From: Eudromia elegans
Taxonomy: Eukaryota; Chordata; Aves; Tinamiformes; Tinamidae
Direction: 5' to 3'
Assembly (NCBI GenBank): GCA_003342815.1
Contig: PTEX01000055.1
Span: forward strand, 1,911,708 to 1,975,707
Length of the DNA stretch: 64,000 nucleotides
Shown: one piece after another, positions 26,067 to 38,645 of the stretch
How the letters are laid out: every line of letters begins with the position of its first letter
Numbering within the stretch: the stretch's first letter is position 1
The notes under the pieces: model-generated
What the model saw: the letters and a program-made list of their open reading frames with translations, nothing else
Database searches by the model: none
What the model was told of the DNA's origin: nothing
Position numbers and translations under genes: made by a program

Positions 26067-28700
26067 GTTTTTACTTACTGTACTTCAGTTCTCTTTATTT
26101 ACAAAGACTTTGCTTGTGTTACTTATGATGACCTGTCTTTGCTTATGATAGTCTGTAATATTATCATTCCTGTCAATGCAAAAATTAAATATTTTACAAC
26201 TTGATCAAAAATTAAGTACCAAGGATATAAACTGTTACCCAAAATTGGAAAGAAATTCAGAATACACACTTCAGCTCTCTCTGCCCAGAAAAGCTAATCT
26301 ATTTCTGAGAGATTTCGTGATGAAATTCAGGCTCGAATGAGTTTTAAACACTGGTCTCTAGAAAGTGAGTGTGTGGATCTGTCTCAAAATAAATGCCATG
26401 ATCTATTATCTGTGACCTGTAAACAATTCAGACTCAGAGTTCCTACCATAAGGATCAAACGAGCTTGCCGAGTCTATTTTTAGTCTTTTTTGATTTATAA
26501 ATCTATCATTCAAATGACTTTTTTTTTTAAATTATGATTGAACAAACTACTTCAACACATGCTTAAAATCAAGTAAATTACTGTTTAAATGAAAAACTAG
26601 GACTCTGGGAAAAAAAAAAGCTTTCTAACATACATTTTCCATTAAAGATTTAGGGTCGGCTTATATGCTTATATGCTAGTATTTTATAAGCAAATATTTT
26701 AAAAGGACAGGAGAAAGAAATCCACAGTGATTTATGACAACATTGAATTGAGAATAAGATAAAATAGAAAGCAAAATATTAGATGTACCTTGGTAAGGTT
26801 AGCACTCTAGGTAGGAAAGTAAAAATACCACTTTACTAAGGTAAGGCTAAAGCCTTTTCCTCTTTCATTATGCTTTCTAAAGAAAAAAATGTCAGCGATG
26901 TCATGTGCTATGGTTCAAGAACTTGTAGCTTGTAGCAATATGTCACCTCAGATTTAGCTTCTTCTATTTTTCCTACAATAGCCTACTCATGAGGCCCAGA
27001 TTATATCTTTTTGCTTTTCAAAAGAGGGACAACTTTCAGTCAGCTTTACAAAGCTGGAATTGCTTTATGACATAGCTATTCTAGTTCATGCATGCTCTAC
27101 TCACCATACATTGAAATTTAATAGTGATCTTTTGACATCTGCACTGCTTTACAACTGCTTGCTTAGGAGCATATGTTTGTAAGTAACACCTCGAGTCTGC
27201 AAACACTGTGCACAAATACAGCCGTTCAGCTGGACTAACTGCATGAGTGAAACTTGTAGGTACATAAATTTTTGCAGATCAGAGTTAAAGATGCTCTCAG
27301 CGTTATGTCTAACTACAAATAATTTATTATGCCTAACAAATATTTTCTAAAGAGAACTATCTTTTCATAGTCATCAAAAATATTGTGATTTTTTTCTAGC
27401 TTTATACTTTTGATTGAAAACATAATGCAGCCTTAAGGATTTAGTAAAGGAAGCCTGCAGGTTTATGATGATCCTAAAACAGTTTAACTTGAACAAACAG
27501 TACTTGAGATTCCCATTAAGTTTTTATTTTAAAAATTAAGAAAAAGCTTCCAAAAGAATAGTGTTTATTTTTAAATCCATCTAGTTATGTTGATACCAGT
27601 ATTTTCAACCAAAAGTAAAATTTCAATCAAAAAGAAATGTCTTAACTTCTCAATATTTGACTCTTGTGGAGGGCCAAATCTTCTCCTCATGTCAGCTGGC
27701 ACAGTTCCATTGAGAAATAGGCATTGTTCCATTTTATCAGGTAAGGATCCAAAAGTGCTGTGTATTCCTAGCAAAAATGTCATTCCCCATATGCTATGGA
27801 ATTTAAAACAAAAATCACACTTCAGTAGTTTTATAACTTTTTCAAAAAGTCTAGGCTTTTTATAGAAACCATAATACAGGAAGATAATAGGATAGATAAG
27901 ATTTTCTAAACTTTAATTGTAAAACAAGAACCCCAATAGAGGACTTGAAAGTATAACTTGTATCCCATAATTGTTTATTAGTACTTTCAGTTTTTCTTAA
28001 CATTTCACTTCTTTATAGAGTATCTTCTATAAATACCAAACAACCTGTTTCTTTGACTCAGCATGAGGAAAATAATGAATCATTTCATATAGTGAGGTGT
28101 TGAAGACTATAAGAGTATTTAAAATTCAGATGTTTAACTTTAAATATTATATCTATGCCTGAAATTCCAAATGTGAATAGTGGATAGTGATTTGTGAGTT
28201 ATTTATTTAGAGATTTACAGAATCACTATATGAAAAAATCTAAGTTATGAACTTAAGACTGAGGGATAACTTCTTCCTTTCCCTTCCTGTTCACTTTCCT
28301 TTTTGTTTTAATGGGAGTTTTCTTTCAAACAGTGAACATTTTGTTCCAGATTTTAAATCTTAACGTGATTTCACTTACCTGAATAATATTAAAATTTCTA
28401 TGAAAAAAAATATTGCTTTTCAAATTTATGTTTATTTGTATTTGAATCAAGTTCTGTGATTTCATCTTGTGTGCCTTAGGTTAGAGCCTTGACTTGTACA
28501 CAGTTAATGTGTCTAATTACACATTATTTATTGATGTGTGAAGTTCTGTCTAACTCAGTAGAATCACTTGGCCTGGTGCTGTGGAGTCAGAGTTTGATCT
28601 CTCCTTACTAGTCAAAAAGTAAATCTACTTAAAAGAATATCTTCCAAGAGGAAAAATGATTCCTAATGTCAGACAGATGTAGCAAAGCATCTGCTTTTTT

Positions 28701-28730
28701 GTTGTTGTTGGTTTTGTTTTGTTTTGTTTT
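28701..28730. repeat. (GTT)n/(GTTTT)n microsatellite
   Basis: GTTGTTGTTG followed by four GTTTT units. Confidence 0.85.
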
Positions 28731-30774
28731 AGCATTGATTTTATAATCATTTCTAATATTCCTTTTGCTTTTCTATTCAAGAAATACATTAGAGAAAAAT
28801 TTCGATTTTCAATTTCAGTTCCAAGGCACCCCTCCCTGTCGACTTTCCATGTGGATCTCTGAGCTTGAGCAGCAGGCAGGATCTGACTTTAAATCTCCTG
28901 TTTCTTCTTAGACTCGAGAGTGTGAAGGATTGCTCAGGTTTCCATCTCCCTTGCTCAAGTTAGGGATGAATCTAGAATTTCCATGTTCTTTCTTAGAAGA
29001 CACCCTTTAACATAAGTAATATACATCTATTTCTGATACCTCATAGGAAAGGAGAAAAACACGGGGATAAATAGCCTTTAAAGCTTTGGTTTCTGCCAGG
29101 GGACTGGGGTTATAGGGTTATTCCAAAAGCTTCTTGCAATTATCCCAGGGACTGTCTCCCAGAAGATGCATATACAGACAAGGATGATGTGGTTTAGCTG
29201 TGGAACTATCCACCAAGCCATGTTTGCCGTGCCACAGATCACAGCTGTGTGCAACACTGTGGCATGAAAGAAAGGGAACACATTATGTGTCATAACCATG
29301 CCAAATGTTGTTGCCTATTGTGGGGATGGTTGGCATGGTTATGGAAAATGAAAGCATCTTTGTTTACTGTGTTATCTGTCAGTTATATGTTAGTGCTATC
29401 TTTATTCTGTTTCATATTATTCACCATTTCATACGACCACAAATGAATATATTTATTTGTATAGGACAGAAAAAAAGTGTTCACAGATTAGCATGATCTT
29501 GAATCAATAGGAATGTTAAAATCATGTCCATTTGATTATCAATCTAGTAATGTTTTGCTGAGGTTTGGATAGCGGGCGTTCCAGCTGGGACTTGGGAAAG
29601 TATTTCTTCTGGTGAATAGTTTGCCAGCGTGCTTGGACTTAAAGTTAGCATATAATCCAGCATGCTTTTTAAAATGGGAAGAAGTTAAAAGCTTCAAGTG
29701 ATTTACTGAAGTGGAATGCTCCAGTCCAAAACCTGAATGTTTTGTTTGATTTCTGAACTGACTCTTGGACCTTAATTTAAATTCAAATATTTAAATTGAC
29801 ATAAATATGCTACCTCTAATTTAGCATAAGAAACACTTTATCATCTTCTAATTGTCTTAATGCGGTAAAATAATACAAGTGCAGCTCTTAGAATTGTTCT
29901 GAATGTGATTGATTTAACTGTTATCTGACAGAAGGTTTCTGGTTCTGTTTTGTTTGGTTTTTTTTGTTTTTGTCAAATTTGCTGCTACATTTAGTTGATT
30001 GAAAAAGGCAGAAGATTGTGGACAGAAATGGCCAGCACTTGTACAGGTAGCCTGTGAACTTTCAAAAGTGCTGGAGTTCAAAAGTTTGGTTTAGTTTGGG
30101 TATTTATCCAATACTTCGAGCAAAACAGTCTTTTTAGAATGAGAAATGGGCCTGAAGTTTTGTGAACAAGAAGGAGTCCAAACAAAGTTTCAGATAAATT
30201 AGCAGATTGGGAAAGGGTAGAAAAGTTAAAAGAGGAGCTTTTGTTCTGCCAGTCTTGTAGTTCTAGCCTAGCAAAAGCCTATGTAATTATCTCCTTCATT
30301 TCTGAACTAGGTGTCAGACAGGAATACACCAATGTGTAGAATGTCCCAAGGAGTCCTCAAATGGCCTGTCAAAATCTCAAATATTTTCTTATCTGCACAA
30401 TATTTTTACCTAGCAATTAGGAAGAAAAAATTGTGAATGGCTGTCACGAAGCCCAGGAAGTCTCTAAGCCCCAGATTGTTGTAAACGATGGGGGGCTGTG
30501 ACCAAAAGAGTTGCCCCAAGCAATTAGTGGCTTACTTTACATGGCTAGTTCTGCATTTATCTTGCTTTTTGTAGGAATGGGGGCCAAACTATTTCCTTTG
30601 CAACAAGTGGATATGTGCCTTGTACCGTTCAGGTTCTTCCTGTGGACAGGATTCAGCCAGGAAACTGAATCAGTGTTGTAGCCTCCAGAATGGTAATTCC
30701 TCTCTGCCTTTGCATCTGTTTGCATAAACCTGGGCTGTGTTTCCTGCAAGAAATCAAGTGCAAAGGAAGGCAGT

Positions 30775-30816
30775 AATGACAGAAGGCCAATGCTAAATGA
30801 CAGAAGGCCAATGCTA
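30775..30816. repeat. 21-bp exact tandem duplication
   Basis: AATGACAGAAGGCCAATGCT plus A occurs twice head to tail (30775-30795 and 30796-30816) without a mismatch, suggesting a recent event. Confidence 0.92.
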
Positions 30817-32970
30817 GTGGCAAAAGATATCTCTACTGACATCATAAAAATCATTAATTTGCGATCAGATGAAACTTATATCACTTGTGTTTAAATACAA
30901 TTCTGTGCTTTCATTCAGATTTTCCTCTTAAATGTACAGAATCTTCTCTCTACCTGAGGAGTTTGGAAAGACATATCAAATACCACTGCCTTCCAAGCCT
31001 CCATCTGCTCTCCCATTCTACTGTTACTTCATGGGAAATAGACAGCTTGTTTACTTGTTGCCATCCTTCCTGACCACTTTTTTTTTCCTGTTTATCTATG
31101 ATTTTAATTCCTTGAAAAATTAAATGCTCTTTACCAAGGGAAAAAAAGATGCATTATAGAAATATCATTCAATCTTGCCTTTCTTCATTGATTTTGCAGC
31201 TTTGTCATTTAACACAGCTACTATTATGGATCCATACCATTTAAATATAGCTGCCAGTCATAATATATAAGGACAAATTTAGTGATGATTTTGTCTAGTG
31301 AACAAATGGGCAAGAGTGGCCCCAAAAATGTGTTTCAGTTATTATTTGATTTAGACTTTCAGCTTGTATCTGCTGGAGTGAAAACCTAGTGAATGGGTCA
31401 CCACACAATGCTACCTCCATTTGTTCTCTTTGTCTTCATTCTAACTTGAGTCTAAAAGTCTCCTGTAATATTATGGAATCATGTTCTTCCTTTATCCTGA
31501 TTTAATTTAAAGCTGATTTAATTTTTTGTATAGTCTCTAGATTTCATCATGAGGGTTGCAGCATAAAATGAGACGATCTTCATCTTGTGTCTTTTAGAAA
31601 TCTTCAGGGTTATTTGAGCAATCTTGCTGCAGACTCAATTTTGTATGTTTCATTAACCTCTAGAATTTGTACGGAAAGAGAAAAACATTTGCGGATTATT
31701 CTCTTCTTGGGCCAAGTGATTTTAGAGAAGGTCTTATTTGGTCTATCATTTGAAGTTTTTTTTCCTGCATCTGTCTATTTTTATGTCATTGTCAACAGTC
31801 CTGCAATAGCTAGGGAGAATTCCTGTTGTTCATATTGCTAAGGATTGCAGGAGTTAGTATGCATAGTGATCAAGAGTTCCAGCTCAAGGGATATTCTCCT
31901 AAATAATAAAACTAGAAAAAATGTAAATGACTGCCAGGATGTCCTTTAATCAAGTTATGTTATATGTGTACAGCTAGTTGATACTTAATTTTTTTAAAAA
32001 AAATCCAGCTAGCATCCAACATTAGCATCCAGCTAGCAAATCCTAAAGTAAATGACCATAACATAGGCATCAAATTTCAGTAATTTTCAATTATTGAGAT
32101 GGAAAGAGAGGAGAAAGAAAAGATTATTTGGGGGGCCTATTTATGAGTGACACACGAATTTAATGCTAGTTGATGTGTTTTTTAGAAGGCACCCCGGATG
32201 GATTCAGGGCTTTAGCAGAGCTTGTTCAAGAAATGATGAAGAAAGCCAACTTCCACTGAAGCTCGGAGCCCTTCATACCTCACATTATGATTTGGTTTTC
32301 ATCTTTTCTAGTGTATATATTTCATCAGTTATTTGGGGCCAACCAAAGATGAATATTTTATTTATTCAGATCTGCATTCAAATTAATTTTCAGATCCAGA
32401 AATAGAGAACTTTTGGAAGGTTATGTTAGAATAGGAAAAACTCATCCGGAAAAAAAAAATTTTCTAAAATATTGGTGGATATACTATAATCATGAGGTAG
32501 TAGATATTGAGATATAATGGTACATTATCCAAACATTGTGTCGCAGGCTATACTCAATGTAACTTATGATCTGCCAGTTTAGAAAAACAAATGAGACTGC
32601 ATTTTCAGCATACATGCTATATTCAATAAAATTTAACAAACGTACTGACAGCATGCTTTTATTTTCCTCATTCGGAGAAAGCCCATGTGTTTTACCAGTT
32701 TAACTGTACAAAATAGGCAAGGATGGGTACCATACTGAAAAACACTCATACAACTCTTCAGGAACACTTAAAAGACATACTGCAGGAGGTAACTCGTGGT
32801 GCACAGTAGAATAGTTTTGAACACTTGCTGCTGCCTCCGTAAGAAAATACGAATTTCTCTGAAAAATAAAGCAATTATTGCTGTTGTATTTTAATCAATA
32901 AGATATAGCATAACTTACAAAGGCTGTTAAAATTAAGAAATTAGGCAAAGGTATCATTAATTACAAAGTG

Positions 32971-33050
32971 TTGCAGGAGTATTAGTAGTTATTTTAGTTA
33001 TTTACACTTATTTTTGCAGGAGTTAAATAGTTATTTTACACTTTACACTG
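32971..33050. repeat. Diverged ~40-bp tandem duplication
   Basis: TTGCAGGAGT followed by TAGTTATTTTA... occurs twice in succession with small differences. The second copy ends in a short TTTACACT duplication. Confidence 0.6.
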
Positions 33051-33180
33051 CATTTTGATCAAAATTTGTAAACTCCATTTACTAGGTAAATGAAAGAGCT
33101 GCCTTAACTTAGATTCTTTTGCAGACTGATTTTCACTTCCATTAATTAAAAGAGGAAACACGCAGGTATTCCTGAAGTGT

Positions 33181-33224
33181 GGTTGACCTAGATCATAGTT
33201 GACCTAGTTGATCATAGATCTAGG
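33181..33224. repeat. Nested short duplications and inverted repeat
   Basis: GTTGACCTAG and GATCATAG alternate twice, and CCTAGATC near the start is inverted as GATCTAGG at the end. It gives a compact stem-capable structure. Confidence 0.65.
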
Positions 33225-34850
33225 AAACACATCTTCCTTAATCATTACTCCAGCTGGCTGACCAAAATCAGATATTTTTTTTATAATCTTTAGAAAACCC
33301 TAAGCCCACAGACTAGCCATTTCCTAGTTCACATTGGCTGCAGAAAATCTATTGTAGTGGTTATGACTGTATTAATAGGCAAAGCAGCTTCAGGGAATCT
33401 TTCAGGATATGCTCAGAATATCAAAGGTGGGCTTCTTCCTGCACCACGCATTCAGGTCATGATCTAGAGGTCTTAAAAGTTAATTTCCCCTTACTTTATT
33501 ATTCTTTTTCTTCCTTCCTAAACCAAACTGAATATTATGCACCAGTAATTCTAAGATTCAAATAAAACTACTTTTCTGCCAAGTCAATAAACCTTGAGTG
33601 AATACTGGACTTTTAGTGCTGTTTCGTAAGTTATTCCTAATGGTCTGTATTATATTTACTACCCATTGTGTTTTGCTAGGTTTTGTTGTTGTTTCAGAAA
33701 AGAATAAGTGAATTAATGTGTGGTCATCTTCAGCTCATATAAATGCTTATCACTCCAAAGAAGTTATTTTATGCAAGTTGTAGTTTGACTTTGTGAAAAC
33801 AATCTAGATACTTGTTCTGACTTTTTCTAAGATTTTGTTTGGTTCAAAAGATGGAAATTAAATGTGCATCACTCAAGATAACAGCACTGAGAGACAGATA
33901 AGCGTGTTGATTACAGACTCTGTTCCTCAGCTTATAATTCTACACCCTTGATGATACAGTTGAAGAGTGATCTGTTGATTTGACAACAGAAGCGCACAAA
34001 AATGAAACAGTTCAATACACAGCCAACTTTGCTTAATTTCAAGCTTTTTAATTGAATGTCAGTCAATTACACAGTCATAATCCGTATCTTATTTCAAATA
34101 CAGAGTACTAAAAGCATGCATTTTAAATAGCACATTTCCTTAAACTATTTTCCTTTTTAGAAATCTTTGCATCTAAGAAGACAATTGTGATTGAAACAAA
34201 ATATTTATTACTTAATGTGATTATATAAACGTAAATTTAAAAAAATCTTCTTTTCTTTTAAGTCAGCATTTCCCCAAATCAGATCCTTTTCCAGGATAAA
34301 GAATTTCTCTTTTTCTCTTATAATTTTGTTTAATGATGCCTACCATAGGACTTGAGTATCTAGGTAGACAGAATCACAATAACTCACCAATCTAATTTAT
34401 TCTTAACCTCACATTTTCTACCTTATTCTATGTCCCATTTTCTTCTTAGCTGTTTTGTATAGTGGCTTTAAAAATACTAATTTGCAGTGAATTTTCATCT
34501 TTCTGAAAGGTGAGAGTGCTGTGGTCAAGCTAATGTCCTCTGACGGAGGATTTGAAGTCATTTTTTCTATTCATTGAATTAGCCTATCTTCTGCTGTCAT
34601 GGACTTCATTTTTCAGAATGATAGCTTCACAGTTAATAAGAAAGAGAGCAACCGAGGAAGACAATCTCTGAATTGGGATTATCATTTTCCCAGGAGCTTG
34701 ATACTTAAGGCAGAGACCATCCATGTCTTTGGCCTGGCAGATAGGATAGCAATAATCAAGTTTGTTTCCCTAAGTAAAATTAATTTCAGAAATTCATCCT
34801 GGCAGTTTTTTAAACAAGGCAAAATCATAATCCAGCAGTATAGAATACAG

Positions 34851-34868
34851 CTGAGACATATGTCTCAG
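34851..34868. repeat. Perfect 18-bp palindrome
   Basis: CTGAGACATATGTCTCAG is identical to its reverse complement with no loop. Confidence 0.95.
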
Positions 34869-37800
34869 GATATAAAGCCATTTTTTACAGAACTTTAAGC
34901 TATTCAATGTTCTACAATGCCAAGTGACCCAAATCCAAAGCCAATAAATGGGTTTGGTGGTCTGCTTAGCATGAGAATCCCTAAGCATAGGGTGACAGGC
35001 TGGAGGATGTTAACTTTAGCAGCATTTAACAGAATATTTTCTCTTTTTCACTTACATCATCTCTGCCTTGATGAAATCTCAATTTAGGTGGTCTTTGCTT
35101 AGGAGCTTATTGCTGTGGGAAAGGTTAGACCTGAGCTTTTACTATATACAAGAGTAAAAGAAACAGCATGATGGAATATCACTTAATATGCATTCCCATA
35201 GAGCTTCCTAAACAAAAATATTTCCATGAATATAGTAATTAATCTTAGACATGCTTATCAAAAATTTTTTAAGGAAGTCCTTTAAGTTTTAGTAGCAGAA
35301 TTAAAAGAAAAATAAATTTATATTTTATTTGTTTCTCAGTTTTTCCTTGTATTTATAGAATATTCATGGAATAAAGGGATTACCATTCTTTTACAAAATA
35401 AATATAAAATTCTATTGATGTCTATTATTATGGAATAATATGAAAGGAGTTGATGTCCAGACCAGATTTTTAATCTGCTTTACATTTGAGATGCAAACAC
35501 AACATTCCACTATTTGTTTCTTGTAGTAATCTATTCAAGCCATTTGATTGAACATAACACATTATATCTGAAATAGTTAAAGTTTCAGTTGACTAAGCAC
35601 TCAGTTTCACCATCCACTACAAAGGTCTACAAACAAACTTTGTGCACGATGTAAAGTGAAATAACTTTTTCATTTAAAACAGTATCTATCTTATGCAAAT
35701 TATGTATTTTTCTGATAACTTTGCATTAAAGAATTGTAGTTGGAGGATGAAAAGCATAGCATTTCTCCATAATTTGTATTTCTGGGCAGACAGATATTGT
35801 CATTAATTTTTATTTTACCAAGTGTGATTTTATCAGATGGAGGTTTCTAAAATTTTCCACATATCATGAAATCACAAGCATTACAAAGTATATAGATAAA
35901 AAACTATTGTGATTGCCCATTTGCATTTTTTTCTAGTGAAATCTTACGATGTTTAGATGTTCTAGAGCAAAAATACAGAGTGCATTACCAAGGGAAGTGC
36001 AATATTTATTTCTTTTTTTTTGAAATGGAATCCAAAAATTTCATAAGTTCCTTGAATATTTTTCTTAAATTATTAATTTTCTATCAGCTATAGCTAAAAT
36101 GTGCTCAATCATATTTAAGCTATTAAATACAAATACATTCATCTGAGTTCTAAGTGCTTAATCAAAGTCAAGTGAGAGTGAACTTAAAGAGTGTAAGCTA
36201 TCTGACACTGGCAGTCATGAAGCTGAAGTTCTGGTGTTGATAATGCTGAATTTAAAAAAAAAAGCATTTTAAGTCTGAAAGAAATGTGATTTCCTTTAAT
36301 ACCAAGGTGCATAGCACTAATCATTCTTAACAACAGTGGGCTGATGCTAGGAAGGCATTCTCTGAGAGAAGAATGATAGTGTCCTGCTTTACATTGATGC
36401 AAAACAATTTCACAACATGAAGAAAAGGTTAATCCACATTCCTATTAACACTTCACTCAGGAAACCCATATCACAGAATTCGATCTTACTCTCACTGAAT
36501 TCAGCGCATTGAACTTAATATAAAGAAGACTTCATCACAGCTAAGTCCAGAGCTATCCCTACTGCTCTAGTTAGACTTTAACAATATTAGTTTCTCTTTT
36601 CCTCATCTTTACATCATTTCCTTCGACTGGAGTGCAAATTCACAAAAACGTAGTAAACTGACCATTAACTGGCAGCACTAGTGTATAGACCAAAGCTTTA
36701 AATTGACAATCTCAGCACTAGAATACCAGAAATTTTTAGAGACATAACTATTTCTTTTGCTGGATGTTTGTGTGATAATTGTTTATTCTGCTCATTTACA
36801 TTCAAAAACAATTAAACTACACAACAAAGCTAAGTACTGTAATCTTGGTGTAGTGTGTGCTCTTTTGAGGTTATGCAGAGATTCCATGAAAAGATCACAG
36901 TGGGAACAGTAGTTCATTTGCACTGTCACTTCCTAAAAATTTGCAGGAATGTACCCTTGAAAGAATTAGGTCACACAAAATGTGGCCTAAGGGTTTCTTC
37001 TTTCTGTTTTTCCCAGTGGAGCTTTGCAGCTGATGCGATAAAAACTGTTCTACATCAATAATTTTTGGAGTTTATGTTTCCTGAAAAATTCATTTGGCCT
37101 ACGGAAATAAACAATCTTTTTCATTGAGTGGGAAAATTTCCTTCAGCTTCATTCTAGATCTGATTTCTTGGTAAAAATACGGTGGTGTTTCAACACACAT
37201 ACATGTGTAGACAAAATGCTGGCAGCTGTAATGGTCTTCTGAATCTTCTTCAACTGATTGCAGTTGCAGGTATTGCCTATATTAAAAAGGCATGTAGCAG
37301 AAATGTAAGGAAGCAATTACAGTAAATGTTGTTTTCCTACTGGATATTATAGCTTGCGTATAAATTGGTTTTCTTTGTTATGAAATAACAACACAGTTAA
37401 GACTTTTCATATTAAAATTAAGCTAATTCGTTAGTGTGGTGGAAAGATGGGGGTTAACTGCATTTTATTTAGGCTTCTGTAACCTATTGACCTACTTGTA
37501 GTGGCATGAATACAGCTGAAATCTGAAAAGCAGTGCTGGGCTCTTCTTTTTAGTACCTCATACATGCTTGCCTTGTTTGCTTCTTTAAGGAAATGCTGTG
37601 ATATAAATAAACATGTGTTTAGTCCTGATTATTTATACATTTAGGTAACAGTTTCCTGAATCAAACCTATGTCCACTTTTTTTAACCAAGAACTGCCTTT
37701 TATGTAGCATGAGATTTAAAGAATTGGACAATTTTGAATGAATTTTGCTGACATCTGTTTTCTGAAGCATTTGACACACATACTTAACATATTCTCAGCT

Positions 37801-38269
37801 TTATATCCACATTATTGTACTTTCTTCCTTTTTCAGAAGTTGTAGAGGGGTTATATTTTTGCTTAAGCTTACAGCATTACAGAGAATGGTAGAATCTAAT
37901 TTATGTTTGTTATTCATTTTGATTTCTGGTCACAGCATTTTTATTCTTAAATATTTGGAAAAAAATCTCACATGAGTATCTCACAGGAAGCCCTTCTTCT
38001 TATATTTTCTATAGAGTGCCCAGTACAATAATATCTTTAACTTCTTTTATAATATAAAAAACAAGAAGCCAAAGAATGAGCTTATATCACTTGTAGATCA
38101 GTTATTACTTCTCTACAAACATAAACAGCCATAAATAAATGAAGATAGATCTAGAATAACCATCTGTTAGGAAGTTATTTCAAGTCAAAACACTTAAAAC
38201 TTGGCACCGCAGATGTATTTATGTAAATCTGCATTTAGTCATTTAAGTAGCTGTCCTCAAGTACAGATG

Positions 38270-38645
38270 TTGTGCTTCACTGTAGCCCTCATTGGGGAGC
38301 TGGTGAGGCCTCAAGATTAACCCACTCAGGTAGCTGCCCCAAATTGGATTCAGGTGCCCAAGCTCCTGAACAGTGTAACAACAGGCTCCTCTTGGAGCCT
38401 CCTCACTGTTAGCTGCTGCATACAGATGTCAAGGATGCCTCTCTCCATGAGGAACTAATTTGAACAATGTCTGAGATTTCCTTGGTGGTGAAAGATATAG
38501 ATCTGAAACTGTACAGGCTCAGGATTGCTCTGCCTGTTGCCTGCTTCTTTGGAGGATGCATCGCCTCTAGGTTTTCATAGAGTAGGAAAGGGAGTAGTGG
38601 GCCTTGTTCATCAACCCCCTGCTTTTTCTTTGCCTGCCTTTCTAA
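38270..38645. other. GC-richer, repeat-like stretch of unknown origin
   Basis: It differs in composition from the AT-rich flanks and has an 80-codon minus-strand open frame (about 38409-38648) without any recognised domain. It may be an old unclassified interspersed repeat or a retrocopy fragment. No terminal repeats or tail were seen. Confidence 0.25.
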
